A DNA stretch of 64,000 bases. Origin: Alkalinema sp. FACHB-956. GTDB lineage: Bacteria; Cyanobacteriota; Cyanobacteriia; Leptolyngbyales; Leptolyngbyaceae. Below the pieces are notes generated by a model. It was not told the origin of the DNA and did no database searches. It saw only the letters and a list, made by a program, of their open reading frames with translations. Location: the NCBI RefSeq assembly GCF_014697025.1, contig NZ_JACJRC010000003.1, positions 371,008 through 435,007 on the forward strand, given 5' to 3'. Shown here one piece after another: positions 9,497 to 17,679 of this stretch. A program made the translations under genes and the position numbers. Each line of letters opens with the position of its first letter. Position 1 is the first letter of the stretch.

Positions 9497-10693
9497 TTAG
9501 GGCCGATCATTCGCAGCAAAGCAAACTTGGAGAATGGAGCAATCATCTTCAAACAGTTCGGTGGCCTTGAGACTACGAATTTTTTCGAGAAGTTGGTCTA
9601 GATCTAGCCTTGGCGTAGTTGGAGCTTGTTGAAAGTTTTGTTGTGTCAAATCGACTAGTAGGGTCGTAAATTCCGTCAAATTCCAAAAGGTTTGATCTTT
9701 TTGGCGAACTTCATAGATGCCGTCACTGAAAATGTAAAGTGTGCTGTGGGAGGAAATGGACACAGTTGCTTCAGTGTATGCAGCATCTGAATAAACCCCG
9801 ATCGGGAGGCTGCGCATTTTCAGGAGTTGGGCTTGCGGCTGACCTTCGTTATCCGGTGCGATCAAAAGGGCTGGGGGATGGCCAGCACTGGCATAGGTCA
9901 GTTGCTGGGTTGAATGATTGTAAAGGCCGTACCAAATGGTAAAGTACCGCTCATTTTGCTCACTCATCCGAAACAACTTATTAAGCGTGGCGAGGACTTG
10001 GGCTGGCTGATAGAAATTTAAGTCGGGCAGGGATTGGGAACGCAGCAGATTTTGAATAAAGACAGAGGGTAAGGCAGCGCCTAACCCATGGCCAGACACA
10101 TCTAGAAGATAAATAACCAAGTGTTCCGCATCTAGCCAATAGTAATCAAAACAGTCCCCGCCTAAATGCTGGGAGGGTAAAAAGCAGTGCTGGATTGAAA
10201 TTGGCGTTGTGATAGCTTTTGGCAATAACGATCGCACATAGGTTGCTGCTTCGGCCAGTTCACTTTCGAGTTTTTCAGTTTGTTGCTGGAGTGTTTGAGC
10301 TGCGCTTTTGAGCGCTTGATTCGCTTGGTATAAGCGAAGCCCTGCCCTCACCCGTGCTTTCAGTTCACCTGCCGCGATCGGTTTTGAGAGAAAGTCGTCT
10401 GCCCCAGCATCCAAGCCAGTAATCAGATCATGGCTTTCCGATCGATTCGTCAGCAGAATAAAAAATGCCGCTGCAAGCTGAGGATCTTGCTTAATGGTTT
10501 GGCACACTTCAATCCCCTCAATTCCCGTCATCACCCAGTCACAGATGATCAGAGCAGGCTGAATTGTTTTAGCTTGGATCAGTCCTTCTTCACCACTTGC
10601 CGCAGTTGTAATGTCATAGCCCTCCTCCCGAAGAATCTTATTCAGGAGAATTAGAATAAATGGGTCATCATCAATGATGAGAATGGGAATCAT
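9497..10693 (-). CDS. Response regulator with PP2C-type (RsbU/SpoIIE) serine phosphatase output
   Basis: A 398-residue protein. Residues 1-120 are a receiver domain with acidic pair DDD (8-10), phosphorylatable Asp52 (CDWVM) and Lys in FLSKPI. A short coiled coil (about 125-160) joins it to a PP2C/SpoIIE phosphatase domain (about 170-390) with GGDCFDYYWL, LLDVSGHGLGAAL, YASAGHPPALL and IFSDGIYE, the metal-binding motifs of RsbU-type enzymes. Such phosphatases dephosphorylate STAS anti-sigma-antagonists. The gene diverges from the RsbW-like gene at 10960, and a STAS gene lies at 15062. The likely substrate is therefore encoded locally, and the receiver may take phosphate from the nearby hybrid kinase (inference). 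Start is ATG at 10693. Confidence 0.92.
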   Translation of the reverse strand: MIPILIIDDDPFILILLNKILREEGYDITTAASGEEGLIQAKTIQPALIICDWVMTGIEGIEVCQTIKQDPQLAAAFFILLTNRSESHDLITGLDAGADDFLSKPIAAGELKARVRAGLRLYQANQALKSAAQTLQQQTEKLESELAEAATYVRSLLPKAITTPISIQHCFLPSQHLGGDCFDYYWLDAEHLVIYLLDVSGHGLGAALPSVFIQNLLRSQSLPDLNFYQPAQVLATLNKLFRMSEQNERYFTIWYGLYNHSTQQLTYASAGHPPALLIAPDNEGQPQAQLLKMRSLPIGVYSDAAYTEATVSISSHSTLYIFSDGIYEVRQKDQTFWNLTEFTTLLVDLTQQNFQQAPTTPRLDLDQLLEKIRSLKATELFEDDCSILQVCFAANDRP

Positions 10694-10959
10694 AAAGTTG
10701 TAAATGGAAAATTAAATTCAACATTTACTGTTGTATTGATTATTATATTGATGGATAGATTAATTAGGGAGAGTGAATCTATAATTCATCTCCTCATTAA
10801 TCTACTAATTGATACTTTCTAGCCTATTGGTTTCGCGAACTGAACTATTAAAGCTGCGGTATTAGCACACAAGATTGATTAGCACACAGTATTGGCACAA
10901 TGTATTAGATAAATTGGCAATATTCAAATCAGGTGGGCGGGATTAGGACAGGGTGAACG

Positions 10960-11388
10960 ATGGAATCATTCTCAGTTGCTCAAACATACTCATTACAAGT
11001 TAGATCCGATGTTTCAGTTCTAACTCAAGTTTTATCCTGGTTTAATCAGCTTTACCAGCCCAGCATTCCTAACAATATCTGGCTACAATGCCAAACGATT
11101 TTAGCGGAAGGACTGACCAATGCAATTCGTCATGCCCATCGTGATCAGCCTACTACCACACCTGTGGATATTGAAATTATCATTGCTCACCAACAGATCA
11201 TCATGAAGATCTGGGATTGGGGTACAGCATTCGATCTCAGCCAAAAAATTCAATCACTCCCCGATCGTATTGATCCGCAACAATACGGTGGTCGAGGCAT
11301 TCAAATTATGCAGAAACTTGCCGATCGTATCCACTACGATCGCATCGATGACCAACGCAACTGTCTCGTTATCGTGAAGAACTATTGA
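10960..11388 (+). CDS. RsbW/SpoIIAB-like serine kinase, anti-sigma-factor type
   Basis: A 142-residue stand-alone HATPase_c domain. The N box LAEGLTNAIRHAH (near residue 48), the G1 motif WDWGTAF and the glycine lid YGGRGIQIM are visible. Size and motifs match RsbW/SpoIIAB kinases, which phosphorylate STAS partners and may sequester a sigma factor or another output protein. AGGGTGA lies shortly before ATG 10960. It is divergent from the PP2C regulator and convergent with the hybrid kinase. An 18-bp segment of its 3' end is repeated just past its stop (see repeat). The output partner is not identified; the sigC gene at 28 kb is one candidate, without direct evidence. Confidence 0.88.
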   Translation: MESFSVAQTYSLQVRSDVSVLTQVLSWFNQLYQPSIPNNIWLQCQTILAEGLTNAIRHAHRDQPTTTPVDIEIIIAHQQIIMKIWDWGTAFDLSQKIQSLPDRIDPQQYGGRGIQIMQKLADRIHYDRIDDQRNCLVIVKNY

Positions 11389-11428
11389 GATCGCTTTGTG
11401 CTCAGCGTACCTGTCTCGTTATCGTGAA
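11361..11428. repeat. 18-bp direct repeat, copies 50 bp apart, across an RsbW-like gene end
   Basis: CTGTCTCGTTATCGTGAA occurs at 11361-11378, inside the last codons of the RsbW-like gene, and again at 11411-11428, beyond its stop. Identity is perfect. It looks like a partial duplication of the gene's 3' end. Confidence 0.9.
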
Positions 11429-11436
11429 ATTGTTAA

Positions 11437-14400
11437 TCAGGATCGGGCATCATCATTGCTTAAATACGATGCAAATCGCTGCTGAAAGTAGGCATGAACT
11501 TGCGTATATTCGCTTTGGATCAGTTGGCCCATTTCTACAATTTGGTCAAGCTGATGTTGCCGACCACGGGTTTCTAATTCGCCGCAGAGTTTAGCCAGTT
11601 TCACCGCACCTAGGTAGGCACTGCTAGATTTCAGTTGATGGGCCGATTTTGCCAGGGTTTGGGCATCTTGGTGTTGGATTGCCTGTTGAATAGTTTGTAA
11701 GAGTTCTGGTGTATTGGTGAAATAACACGCTAGAAGCGCAGCCAAGGTCGATCGATCTCCCTGGATCATGTCCTGGAGCTTCTGTAAATCGACTTCGCTG
11801 ATGGTAGGTGCAGCCAGAATGTCGGGAGACAGCATCAATCCAGCCGCTGCGCTGCGGTCAGACGGAGATTTGATTGCAGCCGCCCGTGCAGGGGTAACCT
11901 CTAAACCGGATGGAGCCAGCGGCTGAGGCTGACTACCAGAAGACGTTTTGAGTTGAGCTGAGACAGCGTGTTCCTGTGCTTGAGGAGCTTGTCCCAGTTG
12001 AGGAGCTTGTAACTGGGGTTTTGCCTTCGAACGATCGCACGCTTGCTTTTGCCAACGTTCGATCGCCCTTTTGAAATCATCCGGTTGAATCGGCTTGCTG
12101 AGATAGTCATTCATCCCAGCCTCCAAGCATCGTTCCCGCGCCCCGTCCAGCACATTGGCTGTAATCGCAATAATGTGAATAGGCGGCACTAACCGATCGG
12201 GGCACTGACAACTTTGCTCCGCTTCCCAGGCTCGAATTCGGCGAGTCGCTTCTAGACCATCCAGCATCGGCATTTGGATATCCATCAGAATAATGTCGTA
12301 GGACTGACGTTTCACCGCTTCCCACGCCTCTAGCCCATTGGCCGCCAGATCCGCTTGATGCCCCAAACGCTTTAACATCAAAAAGGCTAGTTTTTGATTC
12401 ACGGGGTTATCTTCTGCCAGCAATACACGCAGAGGCTTCTGAACGGTTTGAGATGTGTTTTTTGGGCTTGAGTTAGCCGCGATGCGATCGGGGGTGCGAT
12501 TCAAATTGTCCGGAATCGGCTTGTTGTTCAGCGCTTGAATTAAACCGTTAGATAGCTGAGACCACCGAACAGGCTTACTCAGCCAAATTGAAGCATATTG
12601 TTGTTCTAAAACGTTCTTCTGGGATTGCCCTGGAGGACTCAAGAAAATTAAGGGTACATTACGCAACTGGCTGTGTTGTTGAATTTTTTGAATCAGTTGA
12701 CCGTTCTCTACAGCAGCCATCTTGGCATCCAGAATGGCAATATCAAAACTTGGGAATGGATTTGTCGCTGCTGATAATGTTGCAGTTGATAATGAAGTCA
12801 CTGATAATGTTTCTGATGGTAATGCTACTAATGGCAATCTTTCTGTCGATACTGTTTCTGCTGACTGCGAATCTGCATCCTGTAGAGTTGACGCCTGCAA
12901 AAGCGCAAGAGCCGCCTCGGGAGAAGCAACAGCCATGGCTTGCATTTGCCAAAATTGAGCTTGTTGCACCAAAAGATCTCGATAGGTGGCAGAGCCCTCA
13001 ATAATCAGTAATCGCTTACCCGCCAATTCTGATAGATTCAACATTTCCCCAGACGATAAATCTGTGCGGGGAAGGTGCTGTGTAGCCGTTCGATCGACTG
13101 GCACAGAATCGACTGGCACAAAACCTACTTGAGGATTATTGCTTTGACCAGGATTCGTTTGACTATCATTTGCTTGAACAACGATCGTAAAATAGAACGT
13201 AGACCCCTGATGAGTCGTTTCGGCTAGCCCAGCAATGCCCACCGGCTTGGCTAATCGTTCAAATTCTGGCGGAGGTAGTTGAAAATAGTGGGGTTGCTGT
13301 CCGGTGAAAGTTCCGTTACTTTCCACCCAAATATCCCCACCCATTAACTTACACAGTTGTTTGCTAATGGCTAGCCCCAATCCGGTTCCCCCGTAATGGT
13401 TGGCTGTTGAAGCATCTACTTGGCTGAATGGCTTAAATAATCGATCGCGCCGATCACGGGGAATACCAATACCAGTATCTTGGATGATAAATAGCAATTC
13501 ATACTGCGATCGTAAGTTCTGAACTGGCTGGGCAGTAATGTAAACGACAACCTCTCCTGCATCGGTAAATTTAATCGCATTATTGAGAATATTCACTAAA
13601 ATTTGGCGCAAACGGTGACGATCGCCAATCACTTGCCGAGGCACTTTAGGACTCATTAGGTAAGCCAGTTCCACCCCTTTTTCGTAGGCTTTACTACCTA
13701 ATAAATCTAGAATTTCTTCAACACAAGTTTGTAGGTTAAACGGTTGGGATTCTAACTCTAACGCTCCAGACTCAATTTTAGAAAAATCCAGAAAATCATT
13801 AATAATCTCAATCAGAGCACTACCACTATTCCGAATGGTAGTCACAAAGTCCTGTTGCTGAGCATTTAAAGTCGTATCGAGTAAAAGATCCGTCATCCCA
13901 ATGACGGCATTCATGGGCGTCCGAATTTCATGGCTCACCATCGCCAAAAAATTACTCTTGGCTTGATTCGCCGCTTCTGCATCCCGTCGTGCTTTTTCCA
14001 ACGCAAAGTTTTTGAGCGTTAATTCCTCACTGCGTTGAGTTTCCTGCTCTAGTAGTTTCTTCAGGGCTTGTTCAGATTGTTTCCTTTGCGTAATGTCTTG
14101 ATAGATCCAAAAGTGGCCTTGATACTGCCGATCGACAAAAATAGGAATATACGATCGCTCTAGCGATCGGCCATCAGCTAACAGCACCACATCGGAAAGA
14201 ACAGGTTTTCTTTGACTAAGAATGGTTGCGATAGTCTGAAAAGTCAGTTCAGGATCATGGAAATGACAACTAGTAACTTTTCCCAGGTCTGCACAGTTTT
14301 GGCCAAGCAGGTCTGACGGCGACACTGGAAGGGTAAAGAGGTCACAAAAAGCCTGGTTTACCAGAATAATCTGCCGCAATTCATTTTCAACGAGAACCCC

Positions 14401-15003
14401 CACTTGCAGATTTTCAATTAAGGTGGCCAGCTTTGCATTAGCTAGCTGAAGTGGTGTTTCAATGGACTTTTTGGCTGGCAGCTTTTCAACAATACAAAGG
14501 TCGTAGAGTGGCAAGCCCTGAGGATCACAGATCAAAGAACGGGTGAGATTGACCCATTGTCGTTGGCCATCTTTGCGCAGACACAATTGCTCCGCAGAAC
14601 TTACCGATTGCGTCAGATTGCAGGAAAGAGCCTGAGAAGGCACGATCGTTGGAGATGAGTTTTCTTCGCTTGCTGAAATTTCATCTACCGCAATGAGGTC
14701 ATGCCACGATCGAGACAGTAATTCTGCCTCCGTGTAGCCTACAAGTGCACAGAATTGAGGATTAACCTTGAGGAATTGGCCTGAATGCACATTGGTCAGC
14801 GTCATGCCCACGCCAGCTTGCTCAAAGACAACATGAAACAGCATTTCAGAATTAACGTCTGCTAGCGAATTCGATGCAGTCATGGTTGGTGAGAGGGGAT
14901 TGGCAACTGGTCGCGATGAATCTGTAGGCAATAAGTCTGTGGGCAATGAATCTGTAGGCAATGAATCTGTGGGCAATGAGTCAGAGAGCTTGGCAATTTC
15001 CAT
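11437..15003 (-). CDS. Hybrid sensor histidine kinase: PAS-PAS-HisKA-HATPase-REC-REC-Hpt
   Basis: A 1188-residue soluble hybrid kinase. The N-terminus carries a DSLPT-type 5-residue repeat (residues 8-29). Two PAS domains follow (about 53-175 and 190-305), then a coiled coil, a HisKA domain with His358 ([13 protein letters not shown]), and a HATPase domain with the DTGIGI and GTGLGLAIS motifs. The first receiver (about 690-865) is degenerate: the acidic pair is replaced by EG and a Ser/Thr-rich insert of about 45 residues interrupts it, though LDAKM and SKPV remain. The second receiver (about 895-1020) is intact ([21 protein letters not shown]). The C-terminal Hpt domain has [13 protein letters not shown]. 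No membrane segment is seen. It lies 58 bp after the STAS gene and is probably cotranscribed with it. Confidence 0.93.
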   Translation of the reverse strand: MEIAKLSDSLPTDSLPTDSLPTDLLPTDSSRPVANPLSPTMTASNSLADVNSEMLFHVVFEQAGVGMTLTNVHSGQFLKVNPQFCALVGYTEAELLSRSWHDLIAVDEISASEENSSPTIVPSQALSCNLTQSVSSAEQLCLRKDGQRQWVNLTRSLICDPQGLPLYDLCIVEKLPAKKSIETPLQLANAKLATLIENLQVGVLVENELRQIILVNQAFCDLFTLPVSPSDLLGQNCADLGKVTSCHFHDPELTFQTIATILSQRKPVLSDVVLLADGRSLERSYIPIFVDRQYQGHFWIYQDITQRKQSEQALKKLLEQETQRSEELTLKNFALEKARRDAEAANQAKSNFLAMVSHEIRTPMNAVIGMTDLLLDTTLNAQQQDFVTTIRNSGSALIEIINDFLDFSKIESGALELESQPFNLQTCVEEILDLLGSKAYEKGVELAYLMSPKVPRQVIGDRHRLRQILVNILNNAIKFTDAGEVVVYITAQPVQNLRSQYELLFIIQDTGIGIPRDRRDRLFKPFSQVDASTANHYGGTGLGLAISKQLCKLMGGDIWVESNGTFTGQQPHYFQLPPPEFERLAKPVGIAGLAETTHQGSTFYFTIVVQANDSQTNPGQSNNPQVGFVPVDSVPVDRTATQHLPRTDLSSGEMLNLSELAGKRLLIIEGSATYRDLLVQQAQFWQMQAMAVASPEAALALLQASTLQDADSQSAETVSTERLPLVALPSETLSVTSLSTATLSAATNPFPSFDIAILDAKMAAVENGQLIQKIQQHSQLRNVPLIFLSPPGQSQKNVLEQQYASIWLSKPVRWSQLSNGLIQALNNKPIPDNLNRTPDRIAANSSPKNTSQTVQKPLRVLLAEDNPVNQKLAFLMLKRLGHQADLAANGLEAWEAVKRQSYDIILMDIQMPMLDGLEATRRIRAWEAEQSCQCPDRLVPPIHIIAITANVLDGARERCLEAGMNDYLSKPIQPDDFKRAIERWQKQACDRSKAKPQLQAPQLGQAPQAQEHAVSAQLKTSSGSQPQPLAPSGLEVTPARAAAIKSPSDRSAAAGLMLSPDILAAPTISEVDLQKLQDMIQGDRSTLAALLACYFTNTPELLQTIQQAIQHQDAQTLAKSAHQLKSSSAYLGAVKLAKLCGELETRGRQHQLDQIVEMGQLIQSEYTQVHAYFQQRFASYLSNDDARS
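14921..14980. repeat. In-frame 15-bp tandem repeat, four copies
   Basis: Four consecutive copies of TCTGTRGGCAATRAR, encoding repeated DSLPT units at the very N-terminus of the hybrid kinase on the other strand. The 15-bp period keeps the frame. Confidence 0.92.
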
Positions 15004-15029
15004 CTCAAGGGTTCAGCTCAAGGGTTAGG
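15004..15029. repeat. 13-bp tandem duplication next to the hybrid-kinase start
   Basis: CTCAAGGGTTCAG followed by CTCAAGGGTTAGG, directly adjoining the ATG of the hybrid kinase, within its presumed ribosome-binding region. Confidence 0.8.
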
Positions 15030-15061
15030 AGCAAAATGCTGATGTCAAATCTCTCCCTAGA

Positions 15062-15385
15062 CTATTGGCCCATTGTGGCTTCCTGAGGCGTAATGTCCTT
15101 CGGAAAAATCTGAAATACACCATCCATTGCCGTCAGTTCTAACAGCATTCGCACTTGGTCATTGATAGCCCGTAAACCCAGCGTTCCACCCGCAGAACGC
15201 ACTTTCTGAAAGGCCATCACAAGGGCACTCAACCCGGAACTATCCATCAGTTCAACATCGCGACAATCCACCAAGATACAGGTATGCCCATTATCGACCA
15301 GTTGATTGATGTTCTGGCGAAGTTGATTCCCCTGAATGCTATCTAGCAGTCCAAATGGGTAAATAACTTGAACCGTTGAGTCCAC
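15062..15385 (-). CDS. STAS-domain anti-sigma-factor antagonist (RsbV/SpoIIAA-like)
   Basis: A 107-residue single STAS domain. The motif LMDSSGLSALV (near residue 47) holds the conserved serine that RsbW-type kinases phosphorylate. The start is GTG at 15385, preceded by GGAGG at good spacing, which settles it. It is followed after 58 bp by the hybrid kinase on the same strand, with the GT2 polysaccharide synthase upstream. With the RsbW-like kinase (10960) and the PP2C phosphatase (9497) it completes a local partner-switch set: the unphosphorylated form should bind the kinase and release the kinase's target. The target is not known. Confidence 0.92.
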   Translation of the reverse strand: MDSTVQVIYPFGLLDSIQGNQLRQNINQLVDNGHTCILVDCRDVELMDSSGLSALVMAFQKVRSAGGTLGLRAINDQVRMLLELTAMDGVFQIFPKDITPQEATMGQ

Positions 15386-15618
15386 AATAATAACCTCCAG
15401 AAAACAAAAAACCTAAAGCTCACGCTTGATCGTCACGATCGAGGATCAATTCAATTGACTACCAGTTCAATTGGAATTGTTGATTCATTGGTCAGGCTCC
15501 TAGGTTGCAATCACTTAACTGGCCTAGTGTACCCAAGGCACAGACCCTGATCACAGCCCCCATCACAGTGCCAATCACAGGATCTATCCCAAGATCCATC
15601 ACAGGATTTATCCGGGGT
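15386..15618. other. Spacer between the GT2 and STAS genes with a duplication
   Basis: About 230 bases. The segment ATCACAGGATYTATCC occurs twice near 15575-15612. No hairpin terminator was found, so read-through from the GT2 gene into the STAS gene is possible. Confidence 0.4.
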
Positions 15619-17607
15619 TCAGGCTTTTTTAGGTTGCCAGATAGCAGCGCGAATGATTCCCCATAACAGAGCTAAGTTGTACATTGACCAAGCGATATTT
15701 AACCCATACACCGCAATATCGATCGGTTGTCCGGAGAGCCACAGTCCCCCTCGCCACACAATCCCCCCAGCGGTTAAACCAAAAATAATCAATTGTGGCA
15801 TCACAAGATTCAGATAAATGCCAGATTGCCGTTGTTTGGGCGTTACCTGGAACTTGATGGGGCGATGGGTAATGACACTCCACACGGCTTGGATAAATAG
15901 GGGAAACAGGGCCACAGCATATTGCTCTGAGCGCCAAAGTTCGCTAGCGGGCACGCCCCAGGCGATCGTGAGAAAGGTAATCCGGTTCAGGATAAATGCG
16001 GGAGTAAAGTGCAAGGCAAAATCTAAGCCATAGGAATCAACAGGAATTCCTCCTGTAAAGAAATACACGATCGGACACAGTAAAAAAATGAATGTCGCAA
16101 ATCCAGAAAAGTAACTGTACATTGTCTGGAAATACTGAAGTTGCTGCCAGAAGGTCAGGCCGGGTTTTGTCCAAGGGTTTTCCTGTAGGAGGACTTGAAT
16201 GGTACCCTGGGCCCAACGCAGCCGTTGCTTGAGGGTAGAACTGAGGTCATCGGGCGCTAACCCCTTGGCCAAAACTTCGTTGTGATAGATCGACTGCCAG
16301 CCTGCCGCATGGAGCCGCATGGCAGTGTTCATATCTTCGGTAATGCTAATGCTGGAAACGCCTCCAATAAAATCAAACTCGTCTAAACGGCTTTCATCTT
16401 TTTCATAGGCTTTGGAGAAATATTTCAAGCCAGTATTCACTAAAGCTTCTCGCCGTAGAACCGCGTTGGTTCCGGTGTAGAACGCTGCGTTAAAGCCATC
16501 TTTGCCCTGTTGGATGGGGCCATAAAATAGGTGGGCCCGATGCCCAAACGGATCTCCTTTCGGTAAGTTGTAGAAATCCTGGGGCGTTTGCACGATCGCA
16601 ATGCGGTTGCTCTCATATTTTCCACAGTTGGGGTTGTAGGTGAAGAAATAGGGCAGGACATGCTTCACAATCTTGCGATCGGGAATGTGATCCGCATCTA
16701 GGGTGAGGATGAAATCCCCCGTCGTCCCCCCTGCAAACAAGGCATAGTTAATATTGCCAGCCTTGGCATGGTGGGGGCGTCCTGTCGGTTTAGGTCGGGC
16801 AATGTAGAGACAGCGCGGCAGATTGGATAGGGCGTAATTTTGGCGAGCGATCGCCTGTTTCAATCGCTTTTCCTCGGCAATGAGTTGCTCGCTAATACTT
16901 GAATGTTGCCCCTTTTGAAAGGTCAACAATTTGTGGAGCACCTGCAAAAACTGTAAAGGCCGATCGGGTTCCTGGGTTTCTACGGCATTGGGAGGATTGT
17001 CCAGAAAGGCTTCCGCAGCTTGGGCTTCTGGGGCCAGTTGGGTCAGACGATCGAGTTGAGCTTGGAGGTGGGTTTGTTCCGCTTGCAGCTGTTCAGCGGC
17101 GGCGACCAACTCTGGAGCGGCCAAATCCTCCGCGCACCGTTGTTCCACCATAGCTTTCATATCCGGCGAATTCCCATCATCCAGCACATAGACTCGTAAC
17201 TTCGTCGCTGGATAGTCAATTTGTAAGGCAGCTTCGAGGGTCGCTTGAACCAGTTCAACGGGTTCGCTGTAGCAAGTGATAAACACATCAACCGTTGGGA
17301 GATCCTTGACAGAAAAGGCCGGTGTGAGATGATCTAACGGTTTGACTTGCCGTTCGATCGGTCGCCACAGTCCCAAAATGAACATTGAACCGTTAATGTA
17401 GCTGTAAATTTCCGCCAGCAATAACGGAATTGACAGCCAAAGCAAGTTGAAATTAATGGAGTTATTGAATCGCCATTGTAAATACCATAGGCCAATAATC
17501 AAATTGATAATTGCAAAGTAGCGAAACAGCAGGGTATTCCGTTTCAGGCGCGATAGATGATTTTTGAATCGAGGAAAACTAGCATCTACAGTGGAGGCTT
17601 GCATCAT
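15619..17607 (-). CDS. Cellulose-synthase-like processive GT2 glycosyltransferase (membrane)
   Basis: A 662-residue BcsA-like family 2 glycosyltransferase that would polymerise and extrude a beta-glucan-type polysaccharide through the inner membrane. Two membrane helices (about 30-50 and 55-80) precede the catalytic domain; four or more follow from about residue 490. Catalytic motifs are complete: DDG (143-145), DAD (304-306), TED (423-425) and QRLRW (461-465). There is no PilZ domain at the C-terminus, so direct c-di-GMP activation of the BcsA kind is not expected. A charged coiled-coil-like insertion of about 110 residues (155-265) sits between the first two motifs. It follows the tandem DUF3131 gene after 72 bp, suggesting an operon. 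The sugar made cannot be read from sequence. Confidence 0.9.
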   Translation of the reverse strand: MMQASTVDASFPRFKNHLSRLKRNTLLFRYFAIINLIIGLWYLQWRFNNSINFNLLWLSIPLLLAEIYSYINGSMFILGLWRPIERQVKPLDHLTPAFSVKDLPTVDVFITCYSEPVELVQATLEAALQIDYPATKLRVYVLDDGNSPDMKAMVEQRCAEDLAAPELVAAAEQLQAEQTHLQAQLDRLTQLAPEAQAAEAFLDNPPNAVETQEPDRPLQFLQVLHKLLTFQKGQHSSISEQLIAEEKRLKQAIARQNYALSNLPRCLYIARPKPTGRPHHAKAGNINYALFAGGTTGDFILTLDADHIPDRKIVKHVLPYFFTYNPNCGKYESNRIAIVQTPQDFYNLPKGDPFGHRAHLFYGPIQQGKDGFNAAFYTGTNAVLRREALVNTGLKYFSKAYEKDESRLDEFDFIGGVSSISITEDMNTAMRLHAAGWQSIYHNEVLAKGLAPDDLSSTLKQRLRWAQGTIQVLLQENPWTKPGLTFWQQLQYFQTMYSYFSGFATFIFLLCPIVYFFTGGIPVDSYGLDFALHFTPAFILNRITFLTIAWGVPASELWRSEQYAVALFPLFIQAVWSVITHRPIKFQVTPKQRQSGIYLNLVMPQLIIFGLTAGGIVWRGGLWLSGQPIDIAVYGLNIAWSMYNLALLWGIIRAAIWQPKKA

Positions 17608-17679
17608 AAATCAGGGCTAGAGGATCACTAAAACTGTTATAGGAACGATGAGATCTAGGGCGAGGATCTGCGAGCGCTG

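Noticed and set aside
12588..13004. 138-codon frame opposite the hybrid kinase
   Set aside because: It covers the repetitive Ser/Thr-rich insert of the kinase; hydrophobic Leu/Met runs come from reading the repeats backwards.
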